From PCC-6406 sp964353225 (GTDB taxonomy: Bacteria; Cyanobacteriota; Cyanobacteriia; Phormidesmidales; Phormidesmidaceae): 8,004 nucleotides of DNA. Below, one piece after another: positions 1-5,778 of the stretch. Numbering within the stretch: position 1 is the stretch's first letter; each line of letters starts with the position of its first letter. The stretch spans positions 1 through 8,004 of the forward strand of contig CAYGVA010000188.1 of assembly GCA_964353225.1 (NCBI GenBank). Reading direction: 5' to 3'. Under the pieces are notes generated by a model. It saw only the letters and a list, made by a program, of their open reading frames with translations. It had not been told where the DNA came from and searched no databases. The position numbers and the translations under genes are program-made.

Positions 1-71
1 CCCTTCGGGCACCCCTCCAAGCATCTGCCGGAAAACCCACCCCGCCCTTCGGGCACCCCTCCTTGGAGGGG
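1..71. repeat. 18-nt direct repeat plus hairpin upstream of the first DUF2330 gene
   Basis: The 18-mer CCCTTCGGGCACCCCTCC occurs identically at 1-18 and 45-62, a 44-nt period. Each copy contains the mini-hairpin CCC-TTC-GGG. The second copy continues into an inverted repeat, CCCCTC (56-61) with GAGGGG (66-71), while the first copy lacks the matching right arm. Short GC-rich units of this look are common between genes of many cyanobacteria. The first copy touches the window edge, so the element may extend to the left. Whether it ends an upstream transcript or is an inert dispersed repeat cannot be told from this window. Confidence 0.6.
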
Positions 72-101
72 ATATTCCTGCTCTCTTTTTGCCCTTGAAT
101 C

Positions 102-1544
102 ATGCCTAGACTTCGAACCTTACTGATCGGTCTATTGGTTGCGATCGCCTGCTTGACTTTCACCCAACCCGCCCTGGCATTCTGCGGATTTTACGTGGCC
201 AAGGCTGACACCAGTCTTTATAACGAGGCGTCCCAAGTGGCGATTGCCCGAGATGGCGATCGCACCGTCCTCACCATGGCCAACGACTACCAAGGGGAGG
301 TCTCAGACTTTGCCTTGGTGGTGCCGGTGCCGACGGTGATTACCGAAGCTCAGGTCAACGTGGCCGAGGGCACCATTCTGGAACGGCTTGATGCCTTTAG
401 TGCGCCGCGCTTGGTGGAATATTTCGATCCCGATCCCTGTATTGATCCGTTTGCCTACAGGCGGTACGAGGACGGCAGTCGGCTGCAATTGGGCGCAGCG
501 GCCCCTGTGGACCAAGCCTATCGCAGCAGTGATGACGCTTTAGGGGTAACGGTAGAGTCCCGCTTCACCGTGGGGGAATATGACATTTTGATCCTCAGCG
601 CGATCGAGTCGGATGGTCTAGAAACCTGGCTCAGGCAAAACGATTATCAAATTCCTGACGGGGCCAGCGAAGTCTTGGGGGCTTACATTCGCCAAGACAT
701 GAAGTTCTTCGTGGCCAGCGTCAATTTAGAAGAGTTCGACCAGTCCGGCTATCAGCGGTTGCGGCCTCTACAAATTGCCTATGAGTCACCTCGGTTCATG
801 CTGCCCATCCGCCTCGGCATGGTCAATGCCCAAGGGGATCAGGACTTGGTGGCCTATCTGATGACCCCCACCGGCCAGGTGGAACTGACGAACTACCGCA
901 CCGTCGATATTCCCAGTGACCAAGAGATTCCGGTCTTCGTTAAGGACGAGTTCGGCGACTTCTACACCGAGATGTTTCAAAAGAGCTATGCCGACCAGGG
1001 CCGGAATGTGGCCTTCTTGGAATATGCCTGGGACATGCGCGGTTGTGATCCTTGTGCAGCGGATCCCCTGACAGCGGAGGAAATGCGGCAGGCTGGGGTA
1101 TTTTGGCTACCGGAAAATACCAACCGCAACAATACGAACGTCTACATTACCCGGCTGCATGTGCGCTATGCCCGCGACAAGTTCCCCGAGGACTTGATGT
1201 TCCAGGAAACCGCTAACCGGCGATTTTTTCAGGGGCGCTACGTAATGAACCATCCCTTCACGGCGGGACAGAATTGCGCAGCCCGCTACATCGAACGGTA
1301 TCCCCAACAAGCGGACCAGGTGCGTGAGTTTTACCGCGATCCAGAGGTACGCGAATCCGTTGCGGATTTGTATCGCCGGTATGTGACTGAAACCCTACCG
1401 CGACGCTTCGAGCGCGAATCCGAGAATCTGGCCCGGTTGACCGGTTGGGATATCACCGATATTCGCCATCGCATTAGCGAAGAGGTGCCCCAACCCAGCC
1501 CCGCCATCTGGCGCATTCGCTATCCGCGTCGCCCAGATCGCTGA
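102..1544 (+). CDS. Secreted DUF2330 family protein, copy 1
   Basis: This encodes a 480-residue exported protein of unknown function. It begins with a Sec-type signal peptide: basic MPRLR, a hydrophobic core at about residues 6-22, and a likely cut after ALA at residue 26, leaving FCGFY at the mature N-terminus. The DUF2330 signature follows: about 35-80 contains AIARDGDRTVLTMANDYQG and DFALVVPVPT. The middle (about 145-300) and the end (about 300-455) are shared with the next gene. Cysteines in the mature part are C28, C113, C315, C318 and C392; C315-D-P-C318 is a CxxC motif inside a conserved WDMRGCDPC block. There is no lipobox, since C17 lies within the signal core, and no membrane anchor after the signal, so a periplasmic or extracellular location is inferred. 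The ATG at 102 is chosen because it begins the signal peptide; no clear Shine-Dalgarno is seen before it. Compared with copy 2 it carries about 30 extra charged residues at about 393-431. The family assignment is firm; the function is unknown. Confidence 0.9.
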   Translation: MPRLRTLLIGLLVAIACLTFTQPALAFCGFYVAKADTSLYNEASQVAIARDGDRTVLTMANDYQGEVSDFALVVPVPTVITEAQVNVAEGTILERLDAFSAPRLVEYFDPDPCIDPFAYRRYEDGSRLQLGAAAPVDQAYRSSDDALGVTVESRFTVGEYDILILSAIESDGLETWLRQNDYQIPDGASEVLGAYIRQDMKFFVASVNLEEFDQSGYQRLRPLQIAYESPRFMLPIRLGMVNAQGDQDLVAYLMTPTGQVELTNYRTVDIPSDQEIPVFVKDEFGDFYTEMFQKSYADQGRNVAFLEYAWDMRGCDPCAADPLTAEEMRQAGVFWLPENTNRNNTNVYITRLHVRYARDKFPEDLMFQETANRRFFQGRYVMNHPFTAGQNCAARYIERYPQQADQVREFYRDPEVRESVADLYRRYVTETLPRRFERESENLARLTGWDITDIRHRISEEVPQPSPAIWRIRYPRRPDR

Positions 1545-1567
1545 ATCGGTTCATTGCATCTACTATC

Positions 1568-1586
1568 GGGCGCGGAAACCACGCCC
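1568..1586. repeat. Hairpin repeat between the two DUF2330 genes
   Basis: GGGCG (1568-1572) and CGCCC (1582-1586) pair around a 9-nt loop that contains GGAAACC. From memory this resembles the widespread cyanobacterial intergenic element that reads roughly as GGGCG, GGAAACC, CGCCCCTAC. No T-run follows on either strand, so it is not a standard intrinsic terminator. It lies in the 88-nt gap between the paralogues and could affect how much transcript reads through to copy 2. The match to a dispersed repeat family is recalled, not computed. Confidence 0.5.
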
Positions 1587-1632
1587 CTACCCTGATTCAA
1601 TTCAAAACTCAAAATTGAGACCTCAGGAAGCC

Positions 1633-2991
1633 ATGAAAAAACTCCGTACCATCCTACTTTCTACAGTGGGGGCGATCGCGGCCTTCATCGTCATCACCCC
1701 CGCCGCCCTGGCCTTTTGCGGTTTTTATGTCTCCCAGGCGGATACCAGTTTGTATAACCAGGCGTCCCAGGTGGCGATTGCGCGGGAGGGCGATCGCACC
1801 GTCCTCACCATGGCCAATGACTACCAGGGGGAAGTCGCGGACTTTGCCATGGTGGTGCCGGTGCCGACGGTGATTCAAGAAAGCCAAGTGAATGTGGGCG
1901 ATCCAGCGATCGTGTCGCGGTTGGATAGCTTCAGCGCCCCCCGCCTGGTGGAATATTTTGACCCCGACCCCTGCGCCCCGATCCTGCCCTACGAGGCGAG
2001 GGATATTCCTCGCCCCTCCGCTGCCCCCAGCAGTGAGAGCAGGGCTCGCCTGGGGGGGGATGCCCTTGGGGTGACTGTCGAGGCGGAGTTCACCGTGGGG
2101 GAATACGACATTGTCATCCTCAGTGCCCTAGAGTCCGATGGGCTCGAAACTTGGCTGACGCAAAATAATTACCGCATCCCTGCCGGGGCCAACGAGTTGC
2201 TGCGCCCTTACATTCGTCAGGGCATGAAGTTCTTTGTGGCCAAGGTCAACCTAGAGGAATTTGATCAGTCGGGCTTTCAGAAGTTGCGACCGCTGCAAAT
2301 CGCCTACGAGTCGCCTCGGTTTATGCTGCCGATTCGCTTAGGGATGATGAATGCTGAGGACGCTCAAGATTTGGTGGTGTATTTGCTGTCGCCCTCGGGC
2401 CAGACGGAGCTGACCAACTACCGCACGGTCAAAATCCCGTCTGACATGGATATTCCGGTGTTCGTCAAGGACGAGTTTGCCGATTTCTACACATCCATGT
2501 TTGACACCGGCTATGACCGTGAAAATCGCGAAGTGGCCTTCTTGGAATATGCCTGGGACATGCGCGGCTGCGACCCCTGTTCTGCCGACCCGCTCACCTA
2601 TGACGAACTGCGTAAAGCGGGGGTGTTTTGGATTACCCCCCAAACCGGTAACAACGTCTTTGTCACTCGGCTCCATGTGCGCTACACCCGCGACAAGTTC
2701 CCTGAGGATTTGATGTTTCAGGAAACCAACAACCGTCAGTTTTTCCAGGGGCGCTACGTGATGCGCCACCCCTTTGCCGGGGATCTGAATTGTCCCGCTG
2801 GGGAAAACTACCGCCGTGCCTTGCCCCAACGCTTTGAAGCGGAGGCCCAAACCCTGGCGCGGTTGACCGGGTGGGATATCAACGATATTCGCCGCAAGCT
2901 CCCCACCGTTGACGATGCCACGGAACCGGCCCCTTGGTGGGAGGATCTGTGGGGGCGATCGAGCCAGGTTTGGGAACAGCTTGTGTCTTAA
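1633..2991 (+). CDS. Secreted DUF2330 family protein, copy 2
   Basis: This is a paralogue of the preceding gene, 452 residues from the ATG at 1633. A longer reading from TTG at 1615 adds six residues, but 1633 is preferred because AGGA sits just upstream (1625-1628) and MKKLRTILLS opens a normal signal peptide. The hydrophobic core is about residues 8-22, with a likely cut after ALA at residue 27 leaving FCGFY. All five mature cysteines of copy 1 are kept: C29, C114, C313, C316 and C387, including the CDPC pair. Long blocks are almost identical to copy 1, such as the stretches around residues 45-80 and 203-235. The two differ at a linker after C114 (residues 115-143, rich in Pro and Ser), near residues 388-397 where copy 2 is about 30 residues shorter, and at the C-terminus, where copy 2 ends in a Trp-rich tail (PWWEDLWGRSSQVW). 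An 8-G run at 2052-2059 lies in the linker. The function is unknown; co-transcription with copy 1 is plausible given the 88-nt gap. Confidence 0.9.
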   Translation: MKKLRTILLSTVGAIAAFIVITPAALAFCGFYVSQADTSLYNQASQVAIAREGDRTVLTMANDYQGEVADFAMVVPVPTVIQESQVNVGDPAIVSRLDSFSAPRLVEYFDPDPCAPILPYEARDIPRPSAAPSSESRARLGGDALGVTVEAEFTVGEYDIVILSALESDGLETWLTQNNYRIPAGANELLRPYIRQGMKFFVAKVNLEEFDQSGFQKLRPLQIAYESPRFMLPIRLGMMNAEDAQDLVVYLLSPSGQTELTNYRTVKIPSDMDIPVFVKDEFADFYTSMFDTGYDRENREVAFLEYAWDMRGCDPCSADPLTYDELRKAGVFWITPQTGNNVFVTRLHVRYTRDKFPEDLMFQETNNRQFFQGRYVMRHPFAGDLNCPAGENYRRALPQRFEAEAQTLARLTGWDINDIRRKLPTVDDATEPAPWWEDLWGRSSQVWEQLVS

Positions 2992-2997
2992 ACCCGC

Positions 2998-3029
2998 AAA
3001 CCCGCCCATCTAAGCAGATGGGCGGGTTT
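2998..3029. terminator. Bidirectional terminator-like hairpin between convergent genes
   Basis: AAACCCGCCCATCT (2998-3011) pairs perfectly with 3016-3029 around the tetraloop AAGC, giving a 14-bp stem. It begins 7 nt after the stop of the second DUF2330 gene and lies downstream of cysC, which runs toward it. The stem itself ends in TTT on both strands, but a longer T-tract is missing (GAATT follows on the + strand, GCGGGTTT on the - strand). Its position and strength make a shared terminator the best reading; it could instead mainly protect 3' ends. Confidence 0.75.
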
Positions 3030-3093
3030 GAATTGTAAGGGTTGATCGGAAATTCTTTTGGTTGCGCCCTGGTTTTGAAACTCCGACACCCTT

Positions 3094-3121
3094 GTAGAGA
3101 AAGCAACCTTGCTGTCTCTAC
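3094..3121. other. Imperfect hairpin downstream of cysC
   Basis: GTAGAGA (3094-3100) pairs with TCTCTAC (3115-3121). After one A/G mismatch, AGCA (3102-3105) pairs with TGCT (3110-3113), closing a 4-nt loop. It lies 51 nt beyond the cysC stop and 65 nt from the larger hairpin at 2998-3029. No T-run follows on either strand. It may belong to the cysC 3' end or be a decayed repeat; no function is shown. Confidence 0.4.
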
Positions 3122-3171
3122 TTTGAGGGATTTAATAAACCGGATTTGATCTGGGGGTTAGCGATAGACGC

Positions 3172-3720
3172 TTAAACCGCGACGGGTGCCGTGCTCAAGT
3201 AACCCAGTTCTTCTAGCTTGGCAATGACCTTGTTGACGCTTTCTTCCAGGGTCTCCTTGTGGGTTTCACAATTGACTTCGGGGTTGGTGGGGGCCTCGTA
3301 GGGATCGTCAATACCGGTAAACTGCTTGATTTCCCCAGACCGCGCCCGCTTATATAGACCTTTGACATCACGGGATTCGCACACCTCTAGGGGGGCGCTG
3401 ACATACACTTCCATGAAGTCACCGATGGATGCTCGCACCTCTTCGCGAATCGAACGGTAGGGAGAAATCGCAGAGACCAGCACAATCACCCCGTTGCGGG
3501 TGAGCAGGTGGGAGACAAAGCCAATGCGGCGAATATTGGTATCGCGATCTTCCTTGCTAAAGCCCAGTCCCTTGGTGAGGTTGGTGCGCACAATGTCGCC
3601 ATCGAGCACCTCTAGCTTGCACCCCCGGTTGCGCAGCTCAATTTCCAATGCGTCCGTAATGGTGCTTTTGCCCGCCCCACTTAAACCGGTTAACCAAACC
3701 GTTACTCCACGATGTTCCAT
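3172..3720 (-). CDS. cysC: Adenylylsulfate (APS) kinase
   Basis: CysC is a cytoplasmic enzyme that uses ATP to phosphorylate adenosine 5'-phosphosulfate (APS) to PAPS, in sulfate assimilation and sulfation. The 182-residue length is normal for a stand-alone CysC. Residues 12-20 are the Walker A loop GLSGAGKST. LDGDIVR (39-45) is the typical APS kinase substrate and Mg motif, and FSKEDRDTNIRRIGF (54-68) is the family's most recognisable block. In SAISPYR (83-89), S86 corresponds to the serine phosphorylated in E. coli CysC. RDVKGLYKRARSGEIKQFTG (117-136) and IDDPYEAP (137-144) complete the APS-binding region. No sulfurylase domain is fused. The ATG at 3720 is placed right before the P-loop strand; AGGAGA at 3733-3738 on the coding strand lies 12 nt upstream, rather far for a ribosome site. 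It follows the SLC13 permease gene by 152 nt on the same strand, which suggests a sulfur-related pair, and converges on the DUF2330 genes. Confidence 0.96.
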   Translation of the reverse strand: MEHRGVTVWLTGLSGAGKSTITDALEIELRNRGCKLEVLDGDIVRTNLTKGLGFSKEDRDTNIRRIGFVSHLLTRNGVIVLVSAISPYRSIREEVRASIGDFMEVYVSAPLEVCESRDVKGLYKRARSGEIKQFTGIDDPYEAPTNPEVNCETHKETLEESVNKVIAKLEELGYLSTAPVAV

Positions 3721-3752
3721 GTTGCTTTAGCGTCTCCTAACGTGTCATGCAT

Positions 3753-3765
3753 GGGGGTTACCCCC
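3753..3765. promoter_or_regulatory. GC hairpin in the cysC leader
   Basis: GGGGG (3753-3757) and CCCCC (3761-3765) pair around TTA, and TGCA occurs on both sides (3749-3752 and 3769-3772). It sits about 33-45 nt upstream of the cysC ATG, so it would probably fall in the 5' untranslated RNA. No T-run follows it on the - strand, which argues against a plain terminator for the upstream permease gene. A structural or attenuating role is only inferred. Confidence 0.35.
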
Positions 3766-3773
3766 GGTTGCAC

Positions 3774-3798
3774 CATTCCTAAACCTGGGTTAAGAATG
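3774..3798. promoter_or_regulatory. 25-nt imperfect dyad upstream of cysC, possible LysR-type operator
   Basis: The left half CATTCCTAAACC (3774-3785) and the right half GGGTTAAGAATG (3787-3798) are inverted about the central T at 3786, with 10 of 12 positions complementary. The core TAA-N7-TTA (3780-3792) has the T-N11-A form typical of LysR-type regulator sites. It lies 54-78 nt before the cysC start, in the gap after the SLC13 gene. LysR regulators control sulfur and carbon genes in other bacteria, but none is encoded here. It could also fold as an RNA hairpin in the permease 3' region. Confidence 0.4.
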
Positions 3799-3872
3799 CC
3801 CGAATCATCAGGGTAATTCCCACCGGCTCGATGGTGACTACTCCATTGCAGTAGCCCTTTCAGCCTATGGTT

Positions 3873-5666
3873 TTAGAGGCCATACAGCAAAATCGCTAAG
3901 GGGGGAATCACCAAGGTCAGTAGCAGACTGAGGGGGCCGCCCACCTTTACAAAGTCTAGAAAACGATAGCCCCCCGCTCCGTACACCATGGTATTGGTTT
4001 GATAGCCAATCGGGGTCATAAAGCTATTGGACGCTCCAAAGGTGATCACAAACATGGTCGTTAAGGGGCTAATGCCTAGGGCTTCGGCCACTTGCACCCC
4101 GACCGGCAACAGCAGCACCACCGCAGCGGAATTCGAGAGGATTGCTGTGAGCACGGTGGTGACTACAAATAGCACCGTGAGCAGCCCATAGGGGGATAGA
4201 CTGCCCCCCAACACCACGAGCTGTGCAGCAATCCAGGTTGTCGCCCCCGAGTTACCCATGGCGGTTCCCAAGGGGATCAAGCTAGCCAAGAGGAAAATCA
4301 CATCCCAACGCACGGCTGCATAGAGTTCCCCTGGCTTTAGGCAGCCGGTGAGGACCATCAATACGGCCCCAGCTAAGGCCGAAACTAAGATGGGGTAGTA
4401 CCCGGTGGCGGCGATCGCAATCACCCCAATGCCAATCGCCGTGGCAATGCCGGCCTTGTTAGAGCGTAAGGTTTCCACATCACTCTGCTCTAGCAACAAC
4501 AAATCACGGCTGGTCTGGAGACCCAACAAACTTTGTTTAGGCCCTTGCACCAGGAGTAAATCGCCAAACCGCAGGGGGACTTTGCCGAGGCGGTCCCGCA
4601 CCACCTCTTGCCCGCGCCGAATTGCCAAGACCGTCACGTTATAGCGCTGGCGAAATCGCAATTCCTTCAGGGTCGAGCCCAGCAGATTTGCATTCGCCAC
4701 CACCATGACCTCCGCAATCCCCTCCTGCCCAGAGGTTAAACCCGACTGCAAAGACTGGCGGCCAAACTGGACGTCGGGCAAAATTTCGAGCCCTTCACTC
4801 TCCCGAATACTGAAAAGGTCCTTACGGCCACAGCGAACAATTAAGATGTCCCCAGCAGACAACACCTTATCGGCGAGGGGCTGGGCAAAGCGGTTGCCAT
4901 TGTGGATCATCTCCAACACGTCAATGTCGAACCGTCGCTGGAACTGACTCTCCCGCAGGGATTGGCCCACCAAGCTAGAGCGGGGGGTGACCACCACCTC
5001 ACTGACATATTCCTTCAGGCCGTAGTCCTGGCCGACATTAGCGGTCGGTGGTTTGCGGTTGGGCAGCAGCAAAGGGGCCACGAATGATAGGTACAGTAAG
5101 CCAATAAAAAAGACAATTAGCCCCAGGCCAGTGAACTGAAACAGGTCAAATTCGCCATAGCCCATCTCTGCGGAAAGGCCACTGGCCAAGACATTGGTGG
5201 AGGTGCCCACCATTGTCAACATGCCCCCCAGAATGGTGGCAAAGGAGAGGGGCATCAGCAGTTTGGCCGTAGAAATTTGGCGCTGGCGGCAGAGATCTTC
5301 GACTAGGGGCAAAAAGACCGACACGATGGCAGTGTTGTTGACCAAGCCTGAGAGGGGGCCGGTAATCATTCCCAGGGCAAAGACCTGTTGGCGCACCCCT
5401 TTGCCGACCCATTGAAACAGCAACTCACTGACCCGTTGCATTGCCCCGGTGCGGGAAATCCCGGCACTGAGGATAAACATGGCCATGACCGTCAGGGTGG
5501 CGGAATTGCTAAAGCCTGCAATCCCTTCTGAGGGTTCTACCTGGTGGAATAGCATCAGCATCACCATGATCACTATCGCAGTGATATCGGCGGGAAACCA
5601 CTCCACCACAAACAGGGTCAGGGCCAATGCAACGATGGCCAGGGTGATGATGATATTGGGCTCCAT
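3873..5666 (-). CDS. SLC13 (DASS) family permease with two RCK_C domains, probable sulfate transporter
   Basis: This is a 597-residue inner-membrane transporter of the divalent anion:Na+ symporter family. The first membrane half spans about residues 5-202, with helices near 5-22, 28-42, 55-72, 93-120, 137-162 and 178-201. It carries the paired-hairpin ion and substrate motifs NNTA (110-113) and GTSTN (154-158). A soluble insert follows with two TrkA_C/RCK_C-like domains, at about 218-297 and 312-390, each ending in the GDxLLV type strand. The second half, from about 405, holds SNSA (511-514) and GASNSFMTPIGYQTNT (544-559), the inverted-repeat counterpart. This arrangement matches the SAC1/SLT sulfate transporters of algae and cyanobacterial proteins annotated as sodium/sulfate symporters. 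The next gene downstream is cysC, which supports sulfate as substrate; other di- or tricarboxylates or anions are not excluded. The RCK_C domains suggest gating by a small ligand. The ATG at 5666 begins the first helix; no good ribosome site is visible. A HIP1 octamer lies at 5675-5682, just upstream. Confidence 0.9.
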   Translation of the reverse strand: MEPNIIITLAIVALALTLFVVEWFPADITAIVIMVMLMLFHQVEPSEGIAGFSNSATLTVMAMFILSAGISRTGAMQRVSELLFQWVGKGVRQQVFALGMITGPLSGLVNNTAIVSVFLPLVEDLCRQRQISTAKLLMPLSFATILGGMLTMVGTSTNVLASGLSAEMGYGEFDLFQFTGLGLIVFFIGLLYLSFVAPLLLPNRKPPTANVGQDYGLKEYVSEVVVTPRSSLVGQSLRESQFQRRFDIDVLEMIHNGNRFAQPLADKVLSAGDILIVRCGRKDLFSIRESEGLEILPDVQFGRQSLQSGLTSGQEGIAEVMVVANANLLGSTLKELRFRQRYNVTVLAIRRGQEVVRDRLGKVPLRFGDLLLVQGPKQSLLGLQTSRDLLLLEQSDVETLRSNKAGIATAIGIGVIAIAATGYYPILVSALAGAVLMVLTGCLKPGELYAAVRWDVIFLLASLIPLGTAMGNSGATTWIAAQLVVLGGSLSPYGLLTVLFVVTTVLTAILSNSAAVVLLLPVGVQVAEALGISPLTTMFVITFGASNSFMTPIGYQTNTMVYGAGGYRFLDFVKVGGPLSLLLTLVIPPLAILLYGL

Positions 5667-5778
5667 GGACTTGGGCGATCGCTCCCTAAATGAGGCAATA
5701 ACCTAAAAAGGATTGCCCCCTACCCTACCGCTATTTCTTAAACAATCGTGGTGGTTTTAATCGCCAACCCAGGCGTAA

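Noticed and set aside
315..318. The CDPC motif region of DUF2330 as a thioredoxin-like active site (protein residues 315-318 of copy 1)
   Set aside because: The surrounding sequence lacks a thioredoxin fold pattern, so a structural disulfide or metal site is as likely; it is kept only as an observation.
1608..1619. CTCAA/TTGAG inverted repeat before DUF2330 copy 2
   Set aside because: The arms are only 5 nt with a 2-nt gap in an A-rich stretch, so chance is likely.
1615..1632. TTG start for DUF2330 copy 2, six residues longer
   Set aside because: It has no ribosome site, it would place a polar MRPQEA before a normal signal peptide, and ATG 1633 has AGGA just upstream.
2338..3009. Long open frame on the - strand (223 codons) opposite DUF2330 copy 2
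   Set aside because: It lies antisense inside a gene with a clear signal peptide and family motifs, has no recognisable domain, and reads like the complement of the real frame.
3838..3854. CTACT/AGTAG hairpin after the SLC13 gene
   Set aside because: The stem has only five pairs, there is no T-run, and nothing links it to termination.
5762..5775. CGCC/GGCG hairpin just after the AI-2E family permease stop, as a terminator
   Set aside because: The stem is only 4 bp and no T-run follows on the - strand.
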